Below are positions 1 through 7,396 of a stretch of DNA of 47,884 bases, piece after piece. The stretch lies in IMG/VR virus record IMGVR_UViG_3300047195_000739, positions 1 through 47,884 of that record. One strand, given 5' to 3'. Source of the stretch: a virus. The number at the start of each line of letters is the position of its first letter. The stretch's first letter is position 1. Below the pieces are notes generated by a model. That model was not told where the DNA came from. It did not search any database and saw only the letters and a list, made by a program, of their open reading frames with translations. The position numbers and the translations under genes are program-made.

Positions 1-127
1 ACAATAACGCCTCTGGAAGCATTAAACTTATTTGGGTGCTTTAGATTATCAGCCAGGATTTACGATTTAAGAAAACTTGGGCTTGCAATTGAAGAAAGGG
101 CTTTTGTTACTCATACAAATAAACGGG
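1..127. repeat. Terminal direct repeat, left copy (circular overlap)
   Basis: These 127 bases are identical to 47758-47884. The match begins and ends exactly at the contig ends, and one reading frame continues through the join. An exact overlap of 127 bases is what de Bruijn assembly with k=127 leaves on a circular contig, so I read it as an assembly overlap and not as a biological terminal repeat. The unique genome length would be 47,757 bp. Confidence 0.93.
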
Positions 128-171
128 TAAGTCAATATTGGATTCAACAACTTGAATTATTTAATACTTAA
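1..171 (+). CDS. Helix-turn-helix protein, 3' part (gene crosses the contig ends)
   Basis: Frame 1 is open from base 1 to the stop at 169-171. It is the continuation of the gene that starts at 47710. Joined across the 127-bp overlap, the product is 72 aa. The visible segment (ITPLEALNLFGCFRLSARIY followed by DLRKLG) matches phage helix-turn-helix proteins of the HTH_39 type, in which a short winged helix begins with 'TPLEAL..FG..RLSARI.DLR'. It is likely a small DNA-binding regulator. The frame includes Trp and Gln-rich residues near the C-terminus and stops 11 bases before the next start. Confidence 0.85.
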   Translation, partial: TITPLEALNLFGCFRLSARIYDLRKLGLAIEERAFVTHTNKRVSQYWIQQLELFNT

Positions 172-181
172 CCAATAAGTT

Positions 182-487
182 ATGAAAACATACCAAATGA
201 AAGATTATCCTGATGATAAAGATTTGGAACTCATTGAAAAATGGGATGTAATAAATGATATTTCCGGATTACTTCAATTTCTTGAATCTATGATGTGGAT
301 GCCTGATTGGTGTTTTGAACTTAAAGGTAAAAGAATTTTAAAACTTCAATTACACACTGGAGGGTGGAGTGGTAATGAAGATATAATTAGATCCTTAAAA
401 ATGAATACTCTTTTTTGGGCATGTCATTGGGTTATGTCAAGACGTGGAGGTCATCATTATTTTGAAATAAAATTAAAAAGTAAATGA
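182..487 (+). CDS. Hypothetical protein, 101 aa
   Basis: I do not recognise a named family. The protein is rich in Trp, Met and aromatic residues, with an acidic N-terminus and a compact core (WDVINDISGLLQFLESMMWM). The C-terminal half contains GGWSGNEDII and SRRGGHHYFEI, consistent with a small alpha/beta fold. It begins 11 bases after the helix-turn-helix gene, and its stop overlaps the next start (ATGA), so it is translated in one run with 484-723. No membrane segment or signal peptide is visible. Similar 100-aa proteins are common in the early regions of Bacteroidota phages. Confidence 0.8.
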   Translation: MKTYQMKDYPDDKDLELIEKWDVINDISGLLQFLESMMWMPDWCFELKGKRILKLQLHTGGWSGNEDIIRSLKMNTLFWACHWVMSRRGGHHYFEIKLKSK

Positions 488-723
488 AAACAGATATTAT
501 AAAAATTTGCGGAGGGTACCAGGTAACTTTTACACAAGGTATGCAGACTTTTCATGTCGGCTTCATAGGTATTAAGAAAGAGGCTAAATGGATGAAGGAG
601 AGGCTTGATATTACTTTTGAGAATTACAGGCGAGAGATACGGACTGAAAAATATGAAGTTGAGAAGGAAATAAATCAAATTATAAAACAAACTAATGGGA
701 TTAAATTATGTAAAACCTGGTAG
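484..723 (+). CDS. Hypothetical protein, 79 aa
   Basis: This is a small basic protein with no recognised domain. Residues 1-35 alternate hydrophobic and polar positions (KICGGYQVTF, HVGFIGIKKE), suggesting a beta sheet. Residues 36-70 are a charged helix (KEAKWMKERLDITFENYRRE). The start overlaps the previous stop by 4 bases, and the C-terminal coding end overlaps the next gene by 29 bases. Tight packing supports translation, but the function is unknown. Confidence 0.72.
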   Translation: MKTDIIKICGGYQVTFTQGMQTFHVGFIGIKKEAKWMKERLDITFENYRREIRTEKYEVEKEINQIIKQTNGIKLCKTW

Positions 724-1366
724 TAATATGTATTCTTGGATTAATGCCACATGGAATACCATAAAGGGTGAATGTCCGCACGGGTGTATCTACTGTTACA
801 TGAAGCGTTGGGGCAAACAAAAACCAATTAGGTTTGATGAGAAGGAACTCAAAACCGATTTAGGTTCCGGCAACATTATTTTTGTTGGATCGAGTTGTGA
901 TATGTTTGCTGATGATATTCCGGGGAAATGGATTTATGAAACATTGATTCATTGTATAAAATTTAACAACACCTATCTCTTCCAGACAAAGAATCCCGAG
1001 AGAATACTGAATGGCGGTAACGCCTTTCCAAAGAAAAGTATTTTTTGCACAACGATTGAAACCAATAGATGCTATCCTTTAATTATGAATCACAGCCCCC
1101 TACCTTCGTTAAGGGCGTTATGGATGAGTGACTTATCATATTTCGGAGATACTTATGTAACAATCGAACCAATTATGGACTTTGACTTATCTGATTTGAT
1201 TGATTTGATTAAAATGTGTCGCCCTAAAAAAGTCAATATCGGTTTTAATACATCATTTAAAGTAAAACTACCAGAACCTTCAAAAGAGAAGTTATTGGCA
1301 TTGATTGATGAACTTCAAAAATTTACAATAATTGATAAAAAAAATAATTTAAAACGATTATTATGA
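695..1366 (+). CDS. DUF5131 / phage Gp37-Gp68-type radical-SAM-like protein, 223 aa
   Basis: The N-terminus has the family signature 'WINATWNTIKG' followed by a cysteine cluster C27-x3-C31-x2-C34 (CPHGCIYC), the arrangement that holds a 4Fe-4S cluster in radical SAM enzymes. FVGSSCDMFADDIP and YLFQTKNPERIL continue the DUF5131 pattern, and FCTTIETNR and VTIEPIMDFD fit later strands of a TIM barrel. The family is widespread in phages and plasmids; its substrate is not established, and a radical reaction on nucleic acid or nucleotide is only a guess. The start at 695 overlaps the previous gene by 29 bases; a later Met lies at residue 12 and would remove the overlap. The final codons overlap the next start. 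Confidence 0.85.
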   Translation: MGLNYVKPGSNMYSWINATWNTIKGECPHGCIYCYMKRWGKQKPIRFDEKELKTDLGSGNIIFVGSSCDMFADDIPGKWIYETLIHCIKFNNTYLFQTKNPERILNGGNAFPKKSIFCTTIETNRCYPLIMNHSPLPSLRALWMSDLSYFGDTYVTIEPIMDFDLSDLIDLIKMCRPKKVNIGFNTSFKVKLPEPSKEKLLALIDELQKFTIIDKKNNLKRLL

Positions 1367-1671
1367 CAACATTACTAAAATTCACAATCGGAAATGCACT
1401 GGTACTTTTGCTCGTTGCCGGCGTTCTGGGACTGCTAATTACTTATTTTGTATATTACCTGGGCAATAGGCAGGCAAAGAAAGATAAACGGCTACAAGAG
1501 GCTTATGATAGGCTTTACAGGCATCTGATATGGTGCGTGAATAATTTCAAAATTGATGAGATGGGTAAAAAGCTTCTCAAAGAGAAATTTGACAATATTT
1601 CTAAGTTCAAATGCTGTAACAAGGAAAAGTTGGCAGTACTGGAAGTGGAATTTTATCGTAAATTTAAATAA
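1363..1671 (+). CDS. Small membrane-anchored protein, 102 aa
   Basis: Residues about 10-33 form one strong transmembrane helix (ALVLLLVAGVLGLLITYFVY). They are followed by a basic, helical cytoplasmic part (GNRQAKKDKRLQEAYDRLYR) and a C-terminal helix with a CC pair. The topology suggests N-out/C-in with a DNA- or protein-facing tail. It starts inside the end of the DUF5131 gene (ATGA overlap), so the two are translationally coupled. No family is recognised. A role at the inner membrane during takeover or exclusion is possible but not shown. Confidence 0.78.
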   Translation: MTTLLKFTIGNALVLLLVAGVLGLLITYFVYYLGNRQAKKDKRLQEAYDRLYRHLIWCVNNFKIDEMGKKLLKEKFDNISKFKCCNKEKLAVLEVEFYRKFK

Positions 1672-1674
1672 TCA

Positions 1675-1944
1675 ATGAAAGACGGACAATTATTAAGAGA
1701 GACAAGATATTTGATTTTCAAAGAACAACCAATTCAGAGAAAAACAAAATCAATCTCAGTTATCAATAAATCATCAGGAGAAGAAATCGCAACAATAGAA
1801 TGGTATGGAGTATGGAAGCAATACTGTCTTATGCCGGAACCATTTTTTAGAACGGTATGGAATAATACTTGTCTTACTGATATTATTTTAATTCTAAATG
1901 AGCTAATGGAAGAAAGAAACATTTTGAAACCGAAAGGATATTAA
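1675..1944 (+). CDS. Hypothetical protein with N-terminal KDGQLL motif, 89 aa
   Basis: The family is unknown. The N-terminus reads MKDGQLLR, a motif that recurs at the start of three other small proteins in this genome (1947, 41338, 41539). The body is a mixed alpha/beta protein with SISVINKSSGEEIATIEWYG and QYCLMPEPFFRTVWNNT, and a C-terminal helix (ILILNELMEERN). It follows the previous stop by 3 bases. No catalytic motif or membrane segment is seen. Confidence 0.78.
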   Translation: MKDGQLLRETRYLIFKEQPIQRKTKSISVINKSSGEEIATIEWYGVWKQYCLMPEPFFRTVWNNTCLTDIILILNELMEERNILKPKGY

Positions 1945-1946
1945 TC

Positions 1947-2270
1947 ATGGAATACAAAGATGGACAATTATTAAGAGTAAAGGTCATTAAGAATGAGGAT
2001 GACTTGCCGAAAGAAAGTTATTATAGTGCTCACATGAAAGAAGATAGCCTGGATTTTAATTATAAACAAAGATTATTTAATAATGATTACAAAGACTATT
2101 GGCTTGAAAATATTGACTGGTATCTCCAACCTATTGAGATTACCGATGTTGACATTGATGCATGGGCAAATGATCATCAATTTGATGATGGATTAAATAA
2201 TTGTGAAAATATTCTAATTTATGGTGTAAAAGCAGCATTGAACGATGAAATTAAACATATTGAGAAATGA
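1947..2270 (+). CDS. Hypothetical acidic protein with KDGQLL motif, 107 aa
   Basis: It starts MEYKDGQLLRVKV, sharing the N-terminal motif with 1675, 41338 and 41539. The rest is acidic and rich in Asp, Asn and Trp (YWLENIDWYLQPIEITDVDI, AWANDHQFDDG). It looks like a small globular protein, and acidity of this kind is common in phage anti-host or DNA-mimic proteins. That is only a suggestion from composition. It is 2 bases after the previous gene and overlaps the next start by 4. Confidence 0.75.
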   Translation: MEYKDGQLLRVKVIKNEDDLPKESYYSAHMKEDSLDFNYKQRLFNNDYKDYWLENIDWYLQPIEITDVDIDAWANDHQFDDGLNNCENILIYGVKAALNDEIKHIEK

Positions 2271-2611
2271 AACCAAAAAACATTGAAGAATTTAAAGCAC
2301 TCGTCGAGATTTATGAAAATATAACTCTTGTCAAAATAAAAGAGATTTGGCATAATGAGTCATATTTTAATGTACGAAATATTACTGGATTTGGAGATAT
2401 TTCTACCTGTACTTTATGTAGAAAAGTTAAAGCCACCATTGTTAATTATAGATGTGAAAATTGTGTTTATGAAATTTCTCTAGGATGTTTATCTTTTAGA
2501 AATAAAGTTTCTTATTATAGAATTATAAATGCTCAAACCCCCCGCCAACTTCTTGCAGCTTTCCGCAATCGTGCGAAACATCTTAGAAAAACTTACCCTC
2601 AATACTTGTAA
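2267..2611 (+). CDS. Hypothetical zinc-binding protein, 114 aa
   Basis: Two CxxC knuckles (CTLC near residue 47 and CENC near residue 64) indicate a structural zinc site. A basic C-terminus (FRNRAKHLRKTYP) suggests contact with nucleic acid. No named family is recognised. The gene overlaps its upstream neighbour by ATGA and is followed after 2 bases by the DUF3820 gene. Confidence 0.75.
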   Translation: MKPKNIEEFKALVEIYENITLVKIKEIWHNESYFNVRNITGFGDISTCTLCRKVKATIVNYRCENCVYEISLGCLSFRNKVSYYRIINAQTPRQLLAAFRNRAKHLRKTYPQYL

Positions 2612-2613
2612 CT

Positions 2614-2799
2614 ATGACAGATAATAGTTTAATGCCATTCGGTAAATATAAAAATGAAAAAATGGCCAATGTACCGCCGGAATACCTGATTTGGCTTTAT
2701 GAAAATGCTAAAGTCTATGGAGAAATAAAAGATTATATCAGAGATAATTTGGATGTTTTAAAAGCTGAAATTAATTATATAGAAAAAAGAAATAAATGA
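2614..2799 (+). CDS. DUF3820 family protein, 61 aa
   Basis: The pattern MPFGKYK.EKMANVPPEYLIWLYEN is the core signature of DUF3820 (QSregVF_b-like), a roughly 60-70-aa family found in phages and bacteria. It is often encoded near exonuclease or replication genes. The length fits the family exactly. The biochemical role is not established. It is packed between 2267-2611 and 2801-3256 with spacers of 1-2 bases. Confidence 0.85.
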   Translation: MTDNSLMPFGKYKNEKMANVPPEYLIWLYENAKVYGEIKDYIRDNLDVLKAEINYIEKRNK

Positions 2800-2800
2800 A

Positions 2801-3256
2801 ATGGAAAGAAATGAAGCTCGCAATGTAGCATTAGAAATAATCTGTAATAGGGAACATCTTGTTAATTTCCCTTTTGATTATAAAAAGGGGCTGGCTAATG
2901 AGATTGCTGATGCCATAATACTGGCAATACTGGAAGAGGAACCAAAAGAGATAACTGCACTTAAATTGGATATGCCAACAACAATAACGAATTATTTAAC
3001 TCTAAAATGGGGGACATTAAAAAGTTGGGATTTTACCAACTCAGAAAAAGGAAAAGAACTGTTAGAAGAATATCAAGAAATTGGTTCATCTTTTACTGCT
3101 ATGGGGCAACATGACACTCCACGACAAAAAGAAATAATTTGTGAACTTATAGATCTATGCGATGGCGATACAATTTATCTCAATTGGGATGATGAAAATG
3201 TTTCAAAAGAGAGAGCAAAACAATATGTAATTGAATATGGTTCGAAACGTTCTTAG
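2801..3256 (+). CDS. Hypothetical protein, 151 aa
   Basis: The protein is acidic and soluble. The N-terminal 50 residues are helical (ARNVALEIICNREH, LANEIADAIILAILEEEP). The C-terminal part contains TLKWGTLKSWDF and ELIDLCDGDTIYLNWDDENV. I recognise no family. It is the last gene before a gene-poor stretch with attC-like repeats (3257-3800), so it may mark the edge of the native phage block. Confidence 0.72.
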   Translation: MERNEARNVALEIICNREHLVNFPFDYKKGLANEIADAIILAILEEEPKEITALKLDMPTTITNYLTLKWGTLKSWDFTNSEKGKELLEEYQEIGSSFTAMGQHDTPRQKEIICELIDLCDGDTIYLNWDDENVSKERAKQYVIEYGSKRS

Positions 3257-3264
3257 TATGAACA

Positions 3265-3398
3265 CTAACGAATTGCGGTATGTTACGTGCCGGATTAATA
3301 ACGAAACACTATCAAATTATGACAGAACTTAATAAACATCAGGAACTTTGGCAAACCACTACACCCGGCATGGAGTATGACCGCGTGTTATAAGTTAG
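3265..3398. repeat. attC-like imperfect palindrome, copy a
   Basis: Three blocks pair in order: CTAAC (3265-3269) with GTTAG (3394-3398), GCGGT (3275-3279) with ACCGC (3380-3384), and CGTGCCGG (3286-3293) with CCGGCATG (3365-3372). They enclose a central stretch of about 70 nt. GTTAGGC at 3394-3400 fits the integron core GTTRRRY; the left core CACTAAC does not fit RYYYAAC. Size and interrupted pairing resemble integron attC sites. A second, related sequence lies at 3731-3795. The integron assignment is inference; the palindrome is seen directly. Confidence 0.5.
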
Positions 3399-3432
3399 GC
3401 GATTTTACTTACTGAAATTGATTTGAAACACT

Positions 3433-3680
3433 AAAAATAAAAGCCTTGGGCAGGCGTTGTAAAACCCAATTGTATTATGGAAATATTTAAAGAAGGAGAT
3501 TCCGCTATTAAAGCAGTTTTAACTCCAGAAGATGTGGAAAGTGCAGTAAGGCAATTTATTTGCACATGCCGACCTGAGTTTGCAACAAATTGGTTGCTCA
3601 ACCCAACTTACAATTTAGGAACTGTTCTTTTTTCTGGCACGAAAGGAGATGATTAATTTGCAGGCGGGGCTTTTATTTTT
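3433..3680. repeat. 13-bp inverted repeats flanking a 59-aa ORF
   Basis: AAAAATAAAAGCC at 3433-3445 is the exact reverse complement of GGCTTTTATTTTT at 3668-3680. The direct repeat GCAGGCG lies just inside each arm (3450-3456 and 3660-3666). Together they bracket the 59-aa ORF at 3477-3656. The right arm ends in a T-rich run and could work as a terminator for the ORF. The pair could also be the ends of a small mobile cassette. Confidence 0.5.
3477..3656 (+). CDS. Hypothetical cassette protein, 59 aa
   Basis: An ATG at 3477 opens a 59-codon frame ending at 3654-3656. The product is MEIFKEGDSAIKAVLTPEDV followed by a Cys-containing segment (RQFICTCRPEF) and a short C-terminal half ending in SGTKGDD. 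No known family is recognised. It sits alone between two attC-like repeats and is bracketed by 13-bp inverted repeats, a layout expected of a gene cassette. Translation is plausible because the ATG is preceded by an A/T-rich stretch, but coding status is not certain. Confidence 0.5.
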   Translation: MEIFKEGDSAIKAVLTPEDVESAVRQFICTCRPEFATNWLLNPTYNLGTVLFSGTKGDD

Positions 3681-3730
3681 TCTTTCAATTACGCAGAAAG
3701 TTTAAATCGAAGCACTTCTCCGCCTTGCTT

Positions 3731-3795
3731 ATAACGTTTCCGCTATGTGCAGTTTGGGAATTAAAAGCACTGCACTATCAATTTATACTAAATTT
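3731..3795. repeat. attC-like repeat, copy b, with 7-bp hairpin
   Basis: The sequence shares its framework with copy a: 'TAACG....CCGC/GCGG.TATG' at the start, and CACTATCAATTTAT (copy b) against CACTATCAAATTAT (copy a) near the end. It has a 7-bp hairpin, GTGCAGT (3747-3753) with ACTGCAC (3769-3775). It lies directly upstream of the methyltransferase start at 3802. Two diverged copies, one before and one after the 59-aa ORF, support a cassette origin for 3.26-4.93 kb. Confidence 0.48.
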
Positions 3796-3801
3796 AATTA
3801 A

Positions 3802-4932
3802 ATGAACGAAATATCGAATACCACTGAACCCCAAATTGCATATAGTGAGTGTTATGCACAGGTTTTTTTTCATCGTTTTCCGTATCGTTGGACTTTAAAA
3901 GATGCCAACTTTACAAAGGATAAAGGCAAAATATTTAGTTGCTTTGCTTGTGGTGGTGGTTCGACAATGGGTTATAAATTAGCTGGTTTTGACGTGATAG
4001 GATGCAATGAAATTGACCCTAAAATGATTGAAGCATACAAAGTAAACCACAACCCGAAATATGCTTTTTTAGAACCAATACAAACTTTTAAAATGCGTGA
4101 AGATTTACCACAGGAACTATATGAGCTGGACATTTTGGACGGTTCGCCACCTTGTAGCAGTTTTTCAATGGCTGGAAATCGTGAAAAAGATTGGGGAAAA
4201 GATAAAGTTTTTAGAGAAGGGCAAGCAATGCAAGTTTTAGATACTTTGTTTTTTGATTTTATTGATTTAGCAAAGAAATTACAGCCTAAAGTTGTGGTTG
4301 CTGAAAACGTAAAAGGATTGCTTTTAGGAGATGCAATACAGTATGTAAGGCAAATATACCGTGAGTTTGATTTGGCTGGTTATTACTGCCAACATTGGCT
4401 TTTAGATGCAAGTAAAATGGGTGTGCCACAAAGGCGTGAACGTGTATTTTTTATTGCATTGCGTAAAGATTTGGCAAAGCCATTTTTAAAGCAAATGAAT
4501 TTGTTTGATATTTTGCCCGAAATAAAACTGGAATTTAATGAAAAAGGCATAAAATACGGTGAAATAGAAGACAAATCGGATTGTACTGAAACGATAACAG
4601 AAACGCAAAAAACACACTGGTTAAGAACAGAAAAAGGACATTGTTTTTCTAAATACCACGAAAAAGGACATTGGTTTAATTCTTATAAAATACAACCAAA
4701 TGAAATTTGCCTGACTATTTTGGCAGGAACTGGAAGTGGAATTTACCATTACGAATTTGCAAGAAAATTAAACACATTGGAATATTCGTATTGTTCGACA
4801 TTCCCAACAGATTACAACTATATGGAAAATAAACCTAAATATCTAATGGGAATGAGTGTTCCGCCTGTAATGATAGCAAACATAGCGACTGAAATTTATT
4901 CCCAATGGCTCTCGAAGTTGGCACGGTCTTAA
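3802..4932 (+). CDS. C5-cytosine DNA methyltransferase, 376 aa
   Basis: The enzyme transfers a methyl group from SAM to C5 of cytosine in DNA. Motifs appear in canonical order: I (IFSCFACGGGSTMGY, with Cys where FxGxGG is usual), IV (DGSPPCSSF, with the catalytic Cys in PPC), VI (VVAENVKG, ENV), VIII (GVPQRRERVFFIAL), then a target-recognition region of about 130 residues, and motif X (VPPVMIANIATEI). The length is normal for a complete orphan methyltransferase. No restriction endonuclease is adjacent, so a protective role against host restriction is likely. It follows an attC-like repeat and is not overlapped by neighbours, unlike most genes here; this suggests later acquisition. Confidence 0.93.
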   Translation: MNEISNTTEPQIAYSECYAQVFFHRFPYRWTLKDANFTKDKGKIFSCFACGGGSTMGYKLAGFDVIGCNEIDPKMIEAYKVNHNPKYAFLEPIQTFKMREDLPQELYELDILDGSPPCSSFSMAGNREKDWGKDKVFREGQAMQVLDTLFFDFIDLAKKLQPKVVVAENVKGLLLGDAIQYVRQIYREFDLAGYYCQHWLLDASKMGVPQRRERVFFIALRKDLAKPFLKQMNLFDILPEIKLEFNEKGIKYGEIEDKSDCTETITETQKTHWLRTEKGHCFSKYHEKGHWFNSYKIQPNEICLTILAGTGSGIYHYEFARKLNTLEYSYCSTFPTDYNYMENKPKYLMGMSVPPVMIANIATEIYSQWLSKLARS

Positions 4933-5006
4933 ACTTGTGCATAACTATATATATGTATACCTTTAGTAAACAATATATTAAAAAATAGAAAAAAGAAACA
5001 AATGAA

Positions 5007-5117
5007 ATGGCAAATTGTTTTATAATAATATTACTGGCAGGAATTTTCGGTTGTCTTTGGGTAATTGCGGAAAGATTATATGAAATTCAAAAAATCTTAA
5101 AGAAAAATAATAAATGA
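5007..5117 (+). CDS. Very small membrane protein, 36 aa
   Basis: The frame ATG 5007 to TGA 5115-5117 encodes one transmembrane helix (ANCFIIILLAGIFGCLWVIA) followed by a basic tail (IQKILKKNNK). Its stop overlaps the start of the next tiny ORF (ATGA at 5114-5117), a coupling also used by the larger genes here. That makes both frames more believable. The function is unknown. Confidence 0.5.
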   Translation: MANCFIIILLAGIFGCLWVIAERLYEIQKILKKNNK

Positions 5118-5209
5118 AATGGATTGAAAAACATCAATGGCTGGCGGTGGCAATTACATTGGTAATCATAACGATTATCGGGATAATCTGTAATTCGATA
5201 TTCAGTTAA
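5114..5209 (+). CDS. Very small membrane protein, 31 aa
   Basis: It begins inside the stop of the 36-aa ORF and ends at 5207-5209. MKWIEKHQW is followed by a transmembrane helix (LAVAITLVIITIIGIIC). The stop is just before the terminase promoter, so the pair ends the upstream operon. The function is unknown; two stacked micro-membrane proteins could act in membrane exclusion or holin control. Confidence 0.48.
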   Translation: MKWIEKHQWLAVAITLVIITIIGIICNSIFS

Positions 5210-5210
5210 T

Positions 5211-5242
5211 TTTGTAAAGTCAATTATTTTATTATACTTTTG
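5211..5242 (+). promoter_or_regulatory. Bacteroidota-type promoter upstream of the terminase genes
   Basis: A -33 element TTTG at 5211-5214 and a -7 element TACTTTTG at 5235-5242 (consensus TAnnTTTG) are 20 bp apart, as for the primary sigma factor of Bacteroidota. Transcription would begin near 5248, about 25 bases before the small-terminase start. The sequence around it is very A/T-rich. Confidence 0.72.
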
Positions 5243-5272
5243 TAAATTAATTGTAAATAACAATTACCAATA

Positions 5273-5614
5273 ATGGCAAAAGGTAAGAAAGGTTTTACTG
5301 CAGGGATCTCAGGTAATCCAAGAGGACGTAAAACAGGAATACCAAATAGAACTACCAAAGAAGCAAAGGAATTGTTAGAACAAATCCTATTAGGTCAAAT
5401 TGACAATATTAAAACAGCTTTTAAAAAATTACAAAAAGATCCTGGTCGTTATCTGGATGCCTGTTCAAAATTATTTACTTATGTCTTGCCGAAGAAAACA
5501 GATATAACAACTGGAGATAAGCCAATTCAACCTATTTTAAATGTAACGGTTGATAGTTCGGAAACTGGGGAAGCTCTTAAAAAATTAAGAGATGAGCTCA
5601 GTAAAACTAACTAA
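5273..5614 (+). CDS. terS: Small terminase subunit (DUF5681-like), 113 aa
   Basis: The N-terminal GISGNPRGRKTGIPNRTTKEA matches the 'SGNPNGRPKGTPNRTT' signature of small terminase or terminase-associated proteins of the DUF5681 type. It is followed by a helical region (ELLEQILLGQIDNIKTAFKK) and a tail that would contact the large subunit. The role is recognition of viral DNA for packaging. It is first after a promoter and overlaps terL by 23 bases, the usual partner arrangement. Its length is normal for the class. Confidence 0.8.
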   Translation: MAKGKKGFTAGISGNPRGRKTGIPNRTTKEAKELLEQILLGQIDNIKTAFKKLQKDPGRYLDACSKLFTYVLPKKTDITTGDKPIQPILNVTVDSSETGEALKKLRDELSKTN

Positions 5615-6761
5615 TGTATTTTATCGAACAACAGAAGCATTCTTAAATGCTTTAAACGGAACTGGTCCCAGATTAATTATCCAGCAAGGAGGGCAGGGAT
5701 CATCAAAAACATATTCTACTCTTCAGGTTATTTATAATGCTTTAGTAGTCGGTCCAATGATGCCAACGACTATTTGTTCGTACGCATTACCTCATTTAAA
5801 ACTAGGTGCGTTAACTGATTTTGATAATATTCTTACATCTTTTGGTGAAAATATCGGAGAGATAAGAAAAGATCCTTCACATCCAACATATCAGATAGGT
5901 AAATCAAAAATAGATAGTTATGGAGTTGAGGGCAATATAGCAATGGCGCACGGGCCACGCAGGAAAATACTTTTTATCAATGAATGTAATAGAAAAATTA
6001 CTTATGAGGTATTTGATCATTTATTTTCAAGAAGTGAAATAACTTTTCTTGATTTCAATCCTGATCAGGAATTCTGGTTACATGACAAAGTCTTACCGTT
6101 TATCCCTCATATTATCATTCAATCCAATTTTTTAGATAATCCATATTTGCCGGTTAATGAATTGAATAATATCCTGATGAAAAGAAATAAACCAGGGTTT
6201 GAAAATTGGTGGAAGGTTTACGGACTTGGCGAACTTGGTAGATTGGAAGGTGCAATACTTCCAAATTGGCGTTATGGTGAATTTGATAAATATTTACCTT
6301 ATGGATTTGGTCTTGACTTTGGGTTTAATAATCCTGATGCTATGTCTAAAATAGCCATTGATCATAAGAATAAAAAAATATTTTGGGATGAGAAAATATA
6401 TAAATCTGGCAATTCATTTGAACAATTAAGATTATTAATTGCTGAACATTGTAATAGAAATGATGCGATAACGGCTGATTGTGCTGATGCCAGAATGATT
6501 AATGAGTTAAAGAAATATTTTAATATCAAACCTGTCAATAAAGTAAAATGGACGGTTGCTGAAGCTCTAAAATTAATGCAGGATTATGAAAATATCATAA
6601 CTGAGACAAGTTATAATTTATCAAAAGAGTTTAATAATTATATTTGGAATGATAAAAAGGCCGGTATTCCAATTGATGATTTTAATCATCTTATAGATGG
6701 GGGACGTTATAGATTTCAGGAATCATTTACACCAGAATCGCATCAAATATGGCACGGATAA
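5592..6761 (+). CDS. terL: Large terminase subunit (ATPase-nuclease), 389 aa
   Basis: This motor translocates DNA into the prohead and cuts it. Walker A is GGQGSSKT at residues 33-40; Walker B is ILFINE near residues 125-131, with the catalytic Glu. The nuclease acidic residues appear as LDFGFNN (about 241), TADCADA (about 295) and DDFNHLIDGGRYR (about 361), so all three metal-binding positions are present. At 389 aa it is compact but complete. It overlaps both neighbours. The portal gene, normally next, lies 18.5 kb downstream. Confidence 0.93.
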   Translation: MSSVKLTNVFYRTTEAFLNALNGTGPRLIIQQGGQGSSKTYSTLQVIYNALVVGPMMPTTICSYALPHLKLGALTDFDNILTSFGENIGEIRKDPSHPTYQIGKSKIDSYGVEGNIAMAHGPRRKILFINECNRKITYEVFDHLFSRSEITFLDFNPDQEFWLHDKVLPFIPHIIIQSNFLDNPYLPVNELNNILMKRNKPGFENWWKVYGLGELGRLEGAILPNWRYGEFDKYLPYGFGLDFGFNNPDAMSKIAIDHKNKKIFWDEKIYKSGNSFEQLRLLIAEHCNRNDAITADCADARMINELKKYFNIKPVNKVKWTVAEALKLMQDYENIITETSYNLSKEFNNYIWNDKKAGIPIDDFNHLIDGGRYRFQESFTPESHQIWHG

Positions 6762-7396
6762 AGCAATTGGAAAAATTGACTTTGAAAGATATGATGTTGA
6801 ATCTTCAATCATATATCGGATTATCGGAAGGATTAGCACAACTCCCATTACCCCTATATATTGACATTGGTTTTAAAAGGCTTATTATTCCGAAAGACCT
6901 GGATGAGTTTACAAACAATATTTGTTATGGCCAACGTTTATTTATGGTGCGGAAAGAAGATAATGACTTTGGTGTAATACTTCGCACCCTCGACGGTTAT
7001 TACTATCCAATACTAACAAATAATAAATGGGATGAAGAAAAAGCGTTATTAATTGGAAAAAAGATTATAACTTGCAAAGCAAAAGATTTATATCCCGTCG
7101 CAATGCATTTAATCACTTTGGTTGGGGAAATGGCAGATAGGGAACAAAAGCTCCTGCACCGGGAACCGTCTAAGATTGAGAAGGCGGCCGGTATTGAAAA
7201 ACTCAACGTATTTTCTGAATTAAATGCTCTGGACTTTCTTCGTGATGCTATGAAGATAACTGTGCCGGAAGTGCTGTTAACACCTTATAATGAATGCTTA
7301 GTGCGTTTTATGATTGCAAAGGAGACTAATGCTTTTCAGGAACGTTACTTTGATCTGATGAAAGAAGATAGTAAACCTAAATCAAAATTCCAATAA
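6749..7396 (+). CDS. Hypothetical virion or tail-assembly protein, 215 aa
   Basis: No family is recognised. The protein is soluble. It has an N-terminal helical part (LTLKDMMLNLQSYIGL), a central beta-rich part (FGVILRTLDGYYYPIL), and a helical C-terminal half with many charged residues ending SKPKSKFQ. It lies between terL and tail genes and overlaps terL by 13 bases. Its neighbours suggest a structural or assembly role such as neck or tail completion, but no motif proves it. Confidence 0.75.
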   Translation: MARIKQLEKLTLKDMMLNLQSYIGLSEGLAQLPLPLYIDIGFKRLIIPKDLDEFTNNICYGQRLFMVRKEDNDFGVILRTLDGYYYPILTNNKWDEEKALLIGKKIITCKAKDLYPVAMHLITLVGEMADREQKLLHREPSKIEKAAGIEKLNVFSELNALDFLRDAMKITVPEVLLTPYNECLVRFMIAKETNAFQERYFDLMKEDSKPKSKFQ

